Below are positions 17,123 to 25,569 of a DNA stretch of 64,000 nt, piece by piece. The notes below the pieces were generated by a model, which was not told where the DNA came from, did no database searches, and saw only the letters and a list, made by a program, of their open reading frames with translations. The translations under genes were made by a program, and so were the position numbers. The DNA comes from Chryseobacterium sp. FP211-J200 (lineage in GTDB: Bacteria > Bacteroidota > Bacteroidia > Flavobacteriales > Weeksellaceae), in NCBI RefSeq assembly GCF_001643375.1, contig NZ_LSHB01000012.1:1-64000 (forward strand). The letters are read 5' to 3'. How positions within the stretch are numbered: the stretch's first letter is position 1; each line of letters opens with the position of its first letter.

Positions 17123-18172
17123 ATGTTCAAATCGCTTTTCCACTGGAAAGTATTACTTAATATCGTATTGGCAATGGCGTTTTTCGCCGGTTTGGTTTGG
17201 CTTACATTCCGTTGGTTGGAGTATCATACCCACCACGGAGATGAAGTTCCTGTGCCCAATGTGATGAATATGAAAGTGCACGATGCTATCAAGATCCTAG
17301 ATGATTCCGGTTTGGAATATGAGGTCGATAGTTTCAAATATGATCCAAAATTCCGTCCGTTTCAGGTTTTGGCAGTTTTTCCATCACCTGGGGCCAATGT
17401 TAAAAATGGAAGAGCAATTGTTCTGAAAGTAAATCCAAGAACTTGGGCAAAGGTTGCCGTTCCAGATATTATAGATAGGTATAAAGGTTTGGCCTTTAAT
17501 CAGTTGAATCTTGTTGGGTTGAAAGTGGGCGACACTCTCTTTGAACCAAGTATCCAGAGGGATGCGGTTCTTAGAATTGTTTATAATGGGACAAGTATCA
17601 AACCGGGAACTCTATTACCAAAGTTTTCCAGTGTGGATCTGGTAATTGGATCAGGACCTTTGAGAAATGTTTCAATTCCTAATGTTGTGGGTAGATCAGT
17701 TCAAGAGGCCAAAAAAATCATAGCTCAAGCTTTGTTTGAAGTTGGGATCGTAAATCATGAGGATGGTGGAAAGGATGAGTCAGATATTGTTTACTACCAA
17801 GACCCTGGGTTTGGCTCATTGCGAGATCAGGGAATGCAGATCGACCTATGGGCGAGTAAAAAAACGCCGGCTGAGATGCAAGGGAAAATACAGCAGCTGG
17901 ATGATATGTACCGTCCTAAAATAGATACTACATTAGCTCCGATCCAATACAATGAAGTTCCACCACCAACAATCGAGCAGAGACCAGCAGTTGTAAAACC
18001 GCCAGTTTCTACCAATCCTTCAAATTCCGGAGCTGCAACAGCGACTCCAAAACCAAAACCTGCGAACACACAGCCTGCGACCAGTTCGACGCCTGTGAAA
18101 CAAAATACAACAACGCCATCATCTGCGAAACCCGTAGATAAACCAAAGCCAAAAAAGGTGGTGATTGAATAA
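17123..18172 (+). CDS. Membrane-anchored PASTA domain protein
   Basis: 349 residues with one N-terminal membrane helix (about residues 10-30) and no kinase domain. Three PASTA repeats follow at about 40-108, 110-182 and 185-258; typical starts are VPVPNVMNMKV, VAVPDIIDRYKG and VSIPNVVGRSV. The last 70 residues are a Pro/Thr/Lys-rich tail. PASTA domains often bind peptidoglycan, so an envelope role is likely. It is closely followed by rluD, but a terminator lies between. Confidence 0.88.
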   Translation: MFKSLFHWKVLLNIVLAMAFFAGLVWLTFRWLEYHTHHGDEVPVPNVMNMKVHDAIKILDDSGLEYEVDSFKYDPKFRPFQVLAVFPSPGANVKNGRAIVLKVNPRTWAKVAVPDIIDRYKGLAFNQLNLVGLKVGDTLFEPSIQRDAVLRIVYNGTSIKPGTLLPKFSSVDLVIGSGPLRNVSIPNVVGRSVQEAKKIIAQALFEVGIVNHEDGGKDESDIVYYQDPGFGSLRDQGMQIDLWASKKTPAEMQGKIQQLDDMYRPKIDTTLAPIQYNEVPPPTIEQRPAVVKPPVSTNPSNSGAATATPKPKPANTQPATSSTPVKQNTTTPSSAKPVDKPKPKKVVIE

Positions 18173-18182
18173 ATTAAAAATA

Positions 18183-18214
18183 AAAAAGGCTTCGACAAAT
18201 GTTGAAGCCTTTTT
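18183..18214 (+). terminator. Terminator between the PASTA gene and rluD
   Basis: AAAAAGGCTTCGAC pairs with GTTGAAGCCTTTTT (one G-T pair, loop AAAT), ending in a T-run 12 bases before the rluD ATG. Confidence 0.85.
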
Positions 18215-18225
18215 AGAATTGTAAT

Positions 18226-19293
18226 ATGCTAGACGAGACCGAAGATTTCCTGGAAGATGAGTTGATGAATCAAGATGTTTCTGCTGATGACGAAAACAGC
18301 GGATTGTATGAGCACGTTAACATCACTGTTGATAAGAAGCAGGAACCACTTAGAATTGATAAGTTTTTATTGATCTTCCGACAGAATTCTTCAAGAAACA
18401 AAATTTCTGAAACCTGTAAAGCTGGCAACGTCATCGTCAATGGAAAACCGGTAAAACAGAATTATCGTGTAAAACCTGGAGACGAAATAAGCGTTCTACT
18501 GACACATCCGCCGAGAGAAAATGTCATCATCCCACAAGATATTCCAATTAATATCGTTTATGAGGATAGCGACCTTGTTGTCGTAGACAAAAATCCAGGT
18601 ATGGTAGTACATCCAGGGTTTGGAAATTGGGACGGAACATTGGTGAATGCATTGGCTTTTCATTTTGCGAAGGACCCCAATTATAATTCCGATCTGGATA
18701 GAGTAGGCTTGGTCCACAGGATCGATAAGGACACTTCAGGATTGTTGGTCATTGCAAAGACAGAATATGCTTTGAGTTTCTTGGCTAAGCAATTCTTTGA
18801 CCGAACAACAAAAAGGCTCTACTGGGCATTTGTCTGGGGTAATGTCAAAGATGACACAGGAACAGTAACCGGACACATCGGCAGACATCCGAAGAATAGA
18901 ATGCAGATGTACACTTACGAAGATGGAAGCCATGGGAAGCATGCGGTCACCCACTACAAAGTTTTGGAGAGATTCCGATATATGACCTGGGTAGAGTGTA
19001 AACTGGAAACGGGAAGAACGCATCAGATCCGTGCACACATGAAGCATATTGGTCATACATTATTCAATGATGCACGATATGAAGGTAATTTTGCCATGAG
19101 AGGTGTTGATCTGCCGAAGTACAGAAAGTTCGTGCAAAATGTTTTTGAGGTTTTACCAAGACACGCTTTGCACGCGCATACATTAGGTTTTATCCATCCT
19201 ACTACGAAGAAAGAAATGTATTTTGAAAGTCCAATGCCACAAGATATGCAAGAAGCATCAGAACGTTGGAGAAAATATCTCGATAATAATTAG
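18226..19293 (+). CDS. rluD: 23S rRNA pseudouridine synthase, RluD-like
   Basis: 355-residue pseudouridine synthase of the RluA family. The S4 RNA-binding domain is at about 45-105 (LRIDKFLLIF...GNVIVNGKPVKQNYRVKPGD). The catalytic motif HRIDKDTSGLL contains Asp167, and a conserved RTHQIRAHMKHIGH lies near residue 265. The S4 domain and the motif set fit RluD, which modifies helix 69 of 23S rRNA; RluC/RluA-type targets cannot be excluded. Start ATG 18226. Confidence 0.9.
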   Translation: MLDETEDFLEDELMNQDVSADDENSGLYEHVNITVDKKQEPLRIDKFLLIFRQNSSRNKISETCKAGNVIVNGKPVKQNYRVKPGDEISVLLTHPPRENVIIPQDIPINIVYEDSDLVVVDKNPGMVVHPGFGNWDGTLVNALAFHFAKDPNYNSDLDRVGLVHRIDKDTSGLLVIAKTEYALSFLAKQFFDRTTKRLYWAFVWGNVKDDTGTVTGHIGRHPKNRMQMYTYEDGSHGKHAVTHYKVLERFRYMTWVECKLETGRTHQIRAHMKHIGHTLFNDARYEGNFAMRGVDLPKYRKFVQNVFEVLPRHALHAHTLGFIHPTTKKEMYFESPMPQDMQEASERWRKYLDNN

Positions 19294-19300
19294 AGTTTTA

Positions 19301-19308
19301 TATATTTG
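19301..19308 (+). promoter_or_regulatory. -7 box directly before the PorP-like gene
   Basis: TATATTTG ends four bases before the GTG at 19313. The transcription start would then fall at or next to the start codon. Confidence 0.5.
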
Positions 19309-19312
19309 TATT

Positions 19313-20281
19313 GTGAAGCAAAACTACCTCTTTTACAAAATCGCTATACTGTGTTTTACAGTTTTTTCTCTTGGGTCGAAGGCTCAGGAAACATTGCCTT
19401 TTTACCAACAGTATCTCGTTGATGGCGATTTCTTGTTCAATCCAGCATTACTGGGAAAGACAGATGATGTCGTTTTGAATCTCAACTATCAGAAACAATT
19501 TTCACAATTGAGTGAGTCTCCCAATGTACAATCCATCGGTTTGCATGCCAATGTTTTTGACAGAGTTGGTGCAGGTGTTTCATTCTTCAGAGATCAGAAT
19601 GGCCCCATTTCGTCAAATGGTGTGATGTTGGGAGCTTCCTATTTTATTCCATTGAGTGATGAAGAAGACCGTCAAGACCAGTTCTCTTTTGGTGTTGGCA
19701 CCAATCTTTATAACATGAATATTGATTATGGTAAGATCAACGCAGCGCAACAAGGAGATCAGGTTTTGGGCGAAAATACAAACGATATTTTCATTGCATA
19801 CGCCAATTTGGGAACTGCAGTCAAATTCCGAAATTTCTTCGCAGGGGTTTCCGTCATGGATATTCCGATCAGCAATGATCTACCAATTGTCAATGGGATT
19901 GAACCTTCGCCAACCAAATTTTATCTAAACGCAGGCTACGATTGGCATTTTACAGATGGTATATTTTTGACGCCGTCATTGATGATGAATCTGAATACCA
20001 ATTCTTCAAGAATATTTGATTATAATTTGATGGCAACCGCTTATGGAGAAAAGAATAATATTTCTGCCGGAATCAGTTTCCGAAGCGCAAAAAGTGCCGT
20101 TGGAAGCCAGAATCTTGGAATGTCGCCAATCATCAAAGGTAGAGTAGGCAATTTCACATTTGGTGGTGTTTACAACTTCGGTGTTTCAGAATTGACCGAG
20201 AACTTCGGAAATAGCTTTATGTTATCGATTGGTTTCAATATCGATAATTTCATTAATTCTAGAGGATTCAGATACAGGTAA
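19313..20281 (+). CDS. PorP/SprF family type IX secretion membrane protein
   Basis: 322 residues. The signal peptide ends in SLGSKAQ, then ETLPFYQQYLVDGDFLFNPALLG, the typical PorP/SprF opening, then an outer-membrane beta-barrel ending in an aromatic strand (NSFMLSIGFNID). Family members work with the type IX secretion and gliding machinery, often as PorV-like or SprF-like partners. No other T9SS core gene adjoins it, so it may be a paralogue serving particular cargo. I chose GTG 19313 because the signal peptide begins there; an upstream ATG at 19223 would overlap rluD by 71 bases and add a non-signal-like stretch. Confidence 0.85.
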   Translation: MKQNYLFYKIAILCFTVFSLGSKAQETLPFYQQYLVDGDFLFNPALLGKTDDVVLNLNYQKQFSQLSESPNVQSIGLHANVFDRVGAGVSFFRDQNGPISSNGVMLGASYFIPLSDEEDRQDQFSFGVGTNLYNMNIDYGKINAAQQGDQVLGENTNDIFIAYANLGTAVKFRNFFAGVSVMDIPISNDLPIVNGIEPSPTKFYLNAGYDWHFTDGIFLTPSLMMNLNTNSSRIFDYNLMATAYGEKNNISAGISFRSAKSAVGSQNLGMSPIIKGRVGNFTFGGVYNFGVSELTENFGNSFMLSIGFNIDNFINSRGFRYR

Positions 20282-20284
20282 TTT

Positions 20285-20350
20285 ATGGACGATAACTGGT
20301 AAATTATAAATGATTATCATTCATCAATTATCACACATCATTTATAATTA
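20285..20350. repeat. GATAATTGATA-family AT-rich spacer
   Basis: The bases between the PorP-like gene and hemW consist of degenerate words TGATTATCATTCATC, AATTATCA and CATTTATAATTA. The same words fill the spacer at 49692-49766 and part of 25521-25545. Confidence 0.5.
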
Positions 20351-20352
20351 TT

Positions 20353-21477
20353 TTGATATACCTTCACATCCCTTTCTGCAAACAAAAATGCAGCTACTGT
20401 AATTTTCATTTTTCGACTTCTTTTAATTTGAAAGATGAGATGCTTTTGGCTATCAAAAAAGAAATTGGATTAAGGCATCACGAGCTCCAAAATAAAACTT
20501 TAAAATCACTTTATTTTGGTGGAGGAACACCTTCAGTTTTATGTGTCGACGAAATCAAATCTCTGATAGACGAATTTCAAAAATATTTTAGTTTTCATGA
20601 GAATATTGAAATCACTTTAGAATCCAATCCGGATGATCTTGATAAAAACTTCCTTAAAGAATTATCCAAAACAGAAATCAATCGCTTATCAATTGGAACA
20701 CAAAGTTTTTTTGACGAAGATTTGAAATTGATGAATCGAGCACACAACGCTTCCGAAGCAGAAAGTTCTATCAAAAAAGCTCAGGATTTTGGCTTGGAAA
20801 ATATCAGCATCGATTTGATTTACGGTTCGCCCACTTCAAACTTCGAAATATGGAAAGACAATCTCAACAAAACCATCGAACTTCAAGTTCCTCACGTTTC
20901 ATCTTACGCTTTGACAGTTGAACCAAAAACGGCTTTGGAAAAATGGATTGAAAACGGAAAGGTAAGTTCACCTGAAGAAGCAGAACAGAATCAGGAATTT
21001 TATTATATGTCCGATTTTCTGAAAGATAATGGATTTGAACATTACGAAATTTCGAATTTTGGAAAGCCAGGTTTTCATTCCAAACACAATTCGGCTTATT
21101 GGAAATCTGAACCTTATTTAGGAATTGGTCCGTCTGCACATTCTTACGATGGAAACTTAGAGAGAAGCTGGAACATCGCCAATAATCCGCTTTACATCAA
21201 GAATATCAATCAGAATATAATTCCAAAAGAAACCGAAATCCTTTCAGAAAAAGACCGTTTCAACGAGATGATGATGATTGGTTTAAGGACAATTTGGGGC
21301 GTCGATTTGGACAAGATCAATCAGAATTTTTCCTCAGAAATAATCGATTATCTTAATAAAGAAACTAAAAATAAGATTGAATCCGGGATTTTGAAAATCG
21401 AAAACAATCATCTTTTAATTCCCGAAAAACATTGGTTTTTAGCAGACGGAATTGCAAGTGATTTATTCATTGTTTAA
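20353..21477 (+). CDS. hemW: HemW-like radical SAM protein
   Basis: 374-residue radical SAM protein. The CxxxCxxC cluster motif is at residues 9-16 (CKQKCSYC), followed by GGGTPS near 56-61 and the HemN_C domain at the end. The first cysteine sits in HIPFCKQKCSYCNF, with the extra Phe typical of HemW rather than HemN. HemW binds heme and acts as a heme chaperone rather than as coproporphyrinogen oxidase. The start is TTG 20353 immediately before IYLHIPFC; no better ATG exists. Confidence 0.9.
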   Translation: MIYLHIPFCKQKCSYCNFHFSTSFNLKDEMLLAIKKEIGLRHHELQNKTLKSLYFGGGTPSVLCVDEIKSLIDEFQKYFSFHENIEITLESNPDDLDKNFLKELSKTEINRLSIGTQSFFDEDLKLMNRAHNASEAESSIKKAQDFGLENISIDLIYGSPTSNFEIWKDNLNKTIELQVPHVSSYALTVEPKTALEKWIENGKVSSPEEAEQNQEFYYMSDFLKDNGFEHYEISNFGKPGFHSKHNSAYWKSEPYLGIGPSAHSYDGNLERSWNIANNPLYIKNINQNIIPKETEILSEKDRFNEMMMIGLRTIWGVDLDKINQNFSSEIIDYLNKETKNKIESGILKIENNHLLIPEKHWFLADGIASDLFIV

Positions 21478-21501
21478 AATTTACTTTCAAGTTAAACCTT
21501 A

Positions 21502-21554
21502 TTTTGTCATTCCGTAGGTATCTAAACGTCGAGATTCTTTCATAATGACAAAAA
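21502..21554. repeat. TGTCATTCCG-family inverted repeat, copy 1
   Basis: TTTTGTCATT (21502-21511) and AATGACAAAA (21544-21553) bracket TCCGTAGG and an ATCT-AAACGTCG-AGAT hairpin. A second copy in reverse orientation lies at 26607-26643. Confidence 0.75.
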
Positions 21555-21580
21555 CTTCTAATAAAATCCTTATTTTTGCG

Positions 21581-21662
21581 AAGCTAAATCTTTGCTGAGT
21601 TTTACGTCTTTGCGATCTTAAAAACATTGCAACTATCAAAAAAACTTAGCGGACTTTGCGTT
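21581..21662. repeat. Imperfect inverted repeat of CTTTGCG/AACTTAGCG words
   Basis: AAATCTTTGCTGAGTTTT and AAAACTTAGCGGACTTTGCG are imperfect complements around ACGTCTTTGCGATCTTAAAAACATTGC (stated here as separate words CTTTGCG and AAACATTGC). It fills the spacer before murI. A TATTTTTG promoter-like box at 21571-21578 lies just upstream of it. Confidence 0.5.
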
Positions 21663-21686
21663 CAAATAACAGATAAATAGTATCTC

Positions 21687-22517
21687 TTGAAAAAGAAAAA
21701 AGCCGACTACACGCATCTTTCAGCCAATCAGCCCATAGGAATTTTTGATTCCGGCGTTGGTGGATTGACGGTTGCAAAAGAAATCAAAAGACTGTTGCCC
21801 AACGAAGATCTAATTTATTTTGGCGACACAAAACATCTTCCTTACGGCGAGAAATCCCGTGAAGCCATCGTCGGTTATTCAACAAAAATCACGAATTTTT
21901 TATTGGAGAAAAATTGCAAAGCAATTGTGATTGCCTGTAATTCTGCGACTGCAAACGCACTTCAGGAAGTTATAGAATTGGTTGCAGATAGAGTTCCGGT
22001 TATTGATGTCATCAATCCAGTTGCGGAAAAAGTATCTTACGAAATTCACAACAACGTTGGCGTCATTGCAACCAAAGCAACCGTGAATTCCGGACTTTAT
22101 AAAAAATCAATCCGAAAGCATAATAAATTCATTAAAGTTGATGAATTAGCGACGCCACTTCTGGTTCCGGCGATTGAAGAGGGTTTTAAAAATCATCCAA
22201 TCACGCATTCGATTATTTATAATTATTTGAGCAATAGCAAATTGAAGAATATCGAAACTTTGATTCTCGGCTGCACGCATTATCCACTTTTGATAGATGA
22301 AATCAAACAATACTACGGAAACCGCGTCCGTGTCATCGATTCACCTAATATCGTTGCCAATCAATTAAAAATGATTTTGGACAAACATAATCTTCTGAAC
22401 GAGGAAAATCACAAGCCAACCTATCAGTTTTTCTTGTCTGATATTACCAAAAACTTCGAGAAAATCTCAAAGAAATTCTTTGGAAAATCGATTGATTTGG
22501 AGCATAAAGTTCTTTAG
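21687..22517 (+). CDS. murI: Glutamate racemase
   Basis: Interconverts L- and D-glutamate for peptidoglycan synthesis. 276 residues: IGIFDSGVGGLTVAKEI at about 16-32, catalytic cysteines in VIACNSATANA near 80 and LILGCTHYPLL near 193. The start is TTG 21687 followed by a lysine run. Its TAG overlaps the stop codon of the convergent lysR gene, so the genes share their 3' ends. Confidence 0.95.
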   Translation: MKKKKADYTHLSANQPIGIFDSGVGGLTVAKEIKRLLPNEDLIYFGDTKHLPYGEKSREAIVGYSTKITNFLLEKNCKAIVIACNSATANALQEVIELVADRVPVIDVINPVAEKVSYEIHNNVGVIATKATVNSGLYKKSIRKHNKFIKVDELATPLLVPAIEEGFKNHPITHSIIYNYLSNSKLKNIETLILGCTHYPLLIDEIKQYYGNRVRVIDSPNIVANQLKMILDKHNLLNEENHKPTYQFFLSDITKNFEKISKKFFGKSIDLEHKVL

Positions 22518-23410
22518 AAATTCTCGTTTCTAAAAATGCTTTTTATAAGGTCAACTTCTTTCTGAACGGGGTTTTTCAGCCGTTCCCCGAAGTGTAGAAT
22601 GTTTTCTATCTTTTGATTTCCTTCCCAGGTAATTTCGATTCCGCCACTGGCAATTTCTTTTTTACAGAGAAAATCCGGAACGATCGAAAATCCGGAATTC
22701 CCGCTTAAACATCTCACAATCGAACAAATATTTGGAACAATATAATTCGGTTTGAAATCTGGATGACGGTTAAAATTCGCTTTCCAAAAATTATTCAGAT
22801 GTTCCATATCCGCCGCAGTGCTGTACCAGATTTGCTGTTTTAGCCAATCTTCAGCTTCTTCTATCTTTTGGTTTTTCAGTAAGGTTTTTAACTCAGAAGT
22901 ATCCGTTTCGCTTCCATTGACCAATACAATTTTCTCTTTGGAAAAAGCTTCGAACTCAAGATTTTTGAGGTTGGTTTTATGTGGCGTTATAATCAAATCC
23001 AACAATCCATGGTCCAAATCCGAAAACATCTGTTCATACAATCCAAAACGGATAATCACATTGAAATCCAAAGTAGGAATATGTTTCTCTAAAGTGAACT
23101 GAAAAGTCTCAAAACACATTCCGATACTTACAGTCGAGCGTTCAGTCTTTGTCGTTTTATGAAAAGTCTGTTCTGCAGTTTCGAGTTTCAAAAGTGGCTC
23201 CAGCGTGAAGTTATAAAGGATTTTCGCCTTCTCTGTCGGAATTAATTTCTTTGATATTCTTTCGAATAAAGTATAGCCAACATAAGCTTCCAATGAACCA
23301 ATATGAAGACTCACGCCGGGCTGCGAAATGTACAATTCCTTTGCCGCTTTCGTAAAAGATCGGGTTTCGTAAACACTTTTAAAAGTCCTAAGCCATTCTA
23401 AATTTATCAT
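22514..23410 (-). CDS. LysR-family transcriptional regulator
   Basis: 298 residues: N-terminal winged helix-turn-helix at 1-60 (FTKAAKELYISQPGVSLHIGSLE), then a periplasmic-binding-protein-like effector domain. I chose ATG 23410 (MINLEWLRTF), the normal LysR start; a TTG eight codons upstream is possible. It is divergent from the mdaB-ygiN-like pair, the usual arrangement for a LysR protein controlling its neighbour. The 96-base intergenic region is very AT-rich with inverted TTATAAT-like words that could be its operator. The inducer is unknown; quinones or redox stress are plausible. Confidence 0.9.
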   Translation of the reverse strand: MINLEWLRTFKSVYETRSFTKAAKELYISQPGVSLHIGSLEAYVGYTLFERISKKLIPTEKAKILYNFTLEPLLKLETAEQTFHKTTKTERSTVSIGMCFETFQFTLEKHIPTLDFNVIIRFGLYEQMFSDLDHGLLDLIITPHKTNLKNLEFEAFSKEKIVLVNGSETDTSELKTLLKNQKIEEAEDWLKQQIWYSTAADMEHLNNFWKANFNRHPDFKPNYIVPNICSIVRCLSGNSGFSIVPDFLCKKEIASGGIEITWEGNQKIENILHFGERLKNPVQKEVDLIKSIFRNENF

Positions 23411-23506
23411 TTTATCATCATAATTATAATGCAAATGTATGATTTAAATTATTTTTATAATTCATTTTTCTGGCGGAAATTTGCAGTATCAATAAATAAT
23501 CAATTA

Positions 23507-24127
23507 ATGAAAAATATATTTGTAATCAACGGTGGACAGACCTTTGCACATTCTGGCGGAAGCTTCAACAAAACCATTACCAATTGGACAAAAGAGGTTC
23601 TTGAAAATGAGAATTTTGAAATTAGAATCAGTAATGTTAATGATGAATTCGATGCGACTGAAGAAGCGGAAAATTTCAAATGGGCAGATGTTGTGGTCTA
23701 CCATTTTCCTGTTTGGTGGTTTCAGGTTCCGAACCGTCTGAAATTTTACATTGACGAAGTTTTCACGGCTGGTCACAACAACGGGATTTACAAAAGCGAC
23801 GGACGTTCCAGGGTGAATCCTGCCATCAATTACGGCACTGGCGGATTGATGCACGGCAAACATTATTTCGTCACCACAAGCTGGAATGCACCGGAAACGG
23901 CTTTCACTTTGGAAGGTGAATTTTTTGATCAACATTCTGTAGACGAAGGTGTGTTGTTCGGTTTTCACAGGATGAATGCTTTTACAGGAATGAAACATTT
24001 GGGTAGTTTCCATTTTCACGATATGGAAAAAGCAGCAACGCAGGAACGCATCGATAATTACGAACAGGAATATAAAAATTATTTGGAATCAGCGCTTCAA
24101 AATATTAAAATGCAAGCGTTTAATTAA
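23507..24127 (+). CDS. mdaB: NAD(P)H quinone oxidoreductase, MdaB-like flavodoxin fold
   Basis: 206 residues. Flavodoxin-like fold opening MKNIFVINGGQTFAHSGGSFN, with the MdaB-type VVYHFPVWWFQVPNRLKFYIDEVF segment (quoted in parts: VVYHFPVWWFQVP, LKFYIDEVF) and GTGGLMHGKHYFVTTSWNAP. Such enzymes use FAD and NADPH to reduce quinones by two electrons, avoiding semiquinones. I chose ATG 23507; an earlier ATG at 23429 overlaps the regulator's start region. It is followed after 17 bases by a YgiN-like gene, the same pairing as E. coli mdaB-ygiN. Confidence 0.88.
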   Translation: MKNIFVINGGQTFAHSGGSFNKTITNWTKEVLENENFEIRISNVNDEFDATEEAENFKWADVVVYHFPVWWFQVPNRLKFYIDEVFTAGHNNGIYKSDGRSRVNPAINYGTGGLMHGKHYFVTTSWNAPETAFTLEGEFFDQHSVDEGVLFGFHRMNAFTGMKHLGSFHFHDMEKAATQERIDNYEQEYKNYLESALQNIKMQAFN

Positions 24128-24144
24128 TCATTTAAAAATTTAAA

Positions 24145-24432
24145 ATGTCAATCTATTTAACAGCGATTTTAAAATCGAAAACAGATAAAATTCAGGAACT
24201 AAAAACAATTCTGGATAATATGGTTTTGAATACCAGAAATGAAGAAGCCTGCGAAAAATATGACTTACACCAAGGTCTTGAGGACGAAACTGTTTTCATT
24301 TTTCACGAGATCTGGAAAAGCAAAGAAGGTTTGGATGCTCATAATCAACAACTTTATATCAAGGAATTTGTAGAAAAAGCACCTGAATTATTAGAAGAAC
24401 CTGCAGAGATTTATCTTGCAAAACTTGTTTAA
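24145..24432 (+). CDS. Antibiotic biosynthesis monooxygenase-like (YgiN-type) protein
   Basis: 95-residue ABM-fold protein (MSIYLTAILKSKTDKIQELK; FIFHEIWKSKEGLDAHNQQ). The E. coli counterpart YgiN oxidises menadiol and pairs with MdaB in a proposed quinone redox cycle. The 17-base gap to mdaB suggests co-transcription. A strong terminator follows. Function is inferred from family and neighbour; the true substrate could differ. Confidence 0.85.
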   Translation: MSIYLTAILKSKTDKIQELKTILDNMVLNTRNEEACEKYDLHQGLEDETVFIFHEIWKSKEGLDAHNQQLYIKEFVEKAPELLEEPAEIYLAKLV

Positions 24433-24441
24433 TTTTAATCG

Positions 24442-24470
24442 AAAATGCCTTGAAGTTTTCAAGGCATTTT
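24442..24470. terminator. Terminator after the mdaB-ygiN pair
   Basis: AAAATGCCTTGAA and TTCAAGGCATTTT (13 bp, loop GTT), flanked by A- and T-runs. It lies between convergent genes and may act both ways. Confidence 0.88.
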
Positions 24471-24491
24471 TAGTGTTTTTATAATTGAATT

Positions 24492-24944
24492 TTAAAGCCC
24501 AAATTTCTTAATTACATTGTTGATTTTCTGCTTCCATTCTGTAGGTTTTCCGGCATATCCAGCAGAAGCGATCGCATTGAGCCACTCAGAATAATCAAGA
24601 TTTCCTTTCATTTTTTGATAGTACTTTTTTCGGGAAATCATTTCGCAAAACGCACGAAAAGATTCCTTAGAACTCTCAAAACTCTTGAATTTGGAACTGT
24701 TCACGGTGTTTTTTCCAACCATTCCAAAATGATTGTTTAAAGTCTGAGCGTGTTTGCTGTTCCCACCACCAGTTTCCACATAAGCGATGGAAAGAATAAT
24801 TGCAGACGGAATCCCAAATTCCTTGGAAAGTTCCGTCGCTAGAGGTTTGTGTTGATTGATATAAGAATTCTGTGCAGAAATTTTTAAGTTGAAAAATAAA
24901 ATAATTAAGCCTAAAAATTTGATATTGAAATTCCTCATATTCAT
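24492..24944 (-). CDS. Exported glucosaminidase-domain peptidoglycan hydrolase
   Basis: 150 residues: signal peptide (FLGLIILFFNLKISAQ), then a short FlgJ/GH73-type beta-N-acetylglucosaminidase domain. The conserved segments are PSAIILSIAYVETGGGNS, with the catalytic Glu in VETGGGNS, NNHFGMVGKN, and the Tyr-containing SAGYAGKPTEW. At this size it holds just the catalytic domain with no wall-binding module. It follows rsmD by 8 bases. It probably trims glycan strands in the periplasm. Confidence 0.87.
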   Translation of the reverse strand: MNMRNFNIKFLGLIILFFNLKISAQNSYINQHKPLATELSKEFGIPSAIILSIAYVETGGGNSKHAQTLNNHFGMVGKNTVNSSKFKSFESSKESFRAFCEMISRKKYYQKMKGNLDYSEWLNAIASAGYAGKPTEWKQKINNVIKKFGL

Positions 24945-24952
24945 TTCAAATT

Positions 24953-25519
24953 TTATTCAGAAACTGGTTGCGCTTCAAACATAGAAAAATTAATATTTCC
25001 ATATTTTCGGCTGTGTTTCAAGTTCGGATGCGGATATTTTTGTCTGCTTTGATGTTCCAAAACGAAAAGTCCGTTTGGCTTTAGTAATTCATTGCTCAAA
25101 ATCAAATCAATCAATTCATTGTATTTTTTTTCGTCCGTTTCAAAAGGTGCGTCGGCGAAAATAATGTCATATTTTTTCTCGTGGTTTTTCTTTCTTTTCA
25201 ACCAATCGAAAACGTCGAAACGCTGCGTATTCACCTGCAAGCCCATTCCCAGTTCCTGCGCGGTCGCATTGATAAAACCTGCGTGTTTTGGGTTCAATTC
25301 AATGGATGTGATATCTTGGCAGTCTCTGGAAGCAAATTCCAAAGTGATAGAACCAATTCCTGCAAATAGGTCCAAAACAGAACAGAATTCCAAGTCAAAA
25401 CGATGCTCCAAAATGCTGAACAGCGCTTCCTTCGCAAAGTCTGTGGTTGGTCTTACGTCAAAGTTTTTTGGAGCCGCAATTTTCTTCGCTTTCCATTTTC
25501 CGGATATGATTCGATACAT
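24953..25519 (-). CDS. rsmD: 16S rRNA (guanine(966)-N2)-methyltransferase
   Basis: 188-residue class I methyltransferase. N-terminal MYRIISGKWKAKKI with VRPTTDFAKEALFSIL, SAM-binding VLDLFAGIGSITLEFASR at about 43-60, and motif IV as FADAPFE near 126. The normal catalytic motif in this family is (D/N)PPY/F; here the first Pro is Ala (DAPF). The remaining signature is intact, so it is probably active. It is adjacent to the DUF3822 gene, a frequent pairing in this class. Confidence 0.9.
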   Translation of the reverse strand: MYRIISGKWKAKKIAAPKNFDVRPTTDFAKEALFSILEHRFDLEFCSVLDLFAGIGSITLEFASRDCQDITSIELNPKHAGFINATAQELGMGLQVNTQRFDVFDWLKRKKNHEKKYDIIFADAPFETDEKKYNELIDLILSNELLKPNGLFVLEHQSRQKYPHPNLKHSRKYGNINFSMFEAQPVSE

Positions 25520-25569
25520 AATTGATAGTTGATAAATGATGATTGTTGAAATTCAAAACGCTTAGATGT

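Noticed and set aside
19223-19312. ATG 19223 as the start of the PorP-like gene
   Set aside because: It would overlap rluD by 71 bases and place a non-signal, cysteine-rich stretch before a perfect signal peptide.
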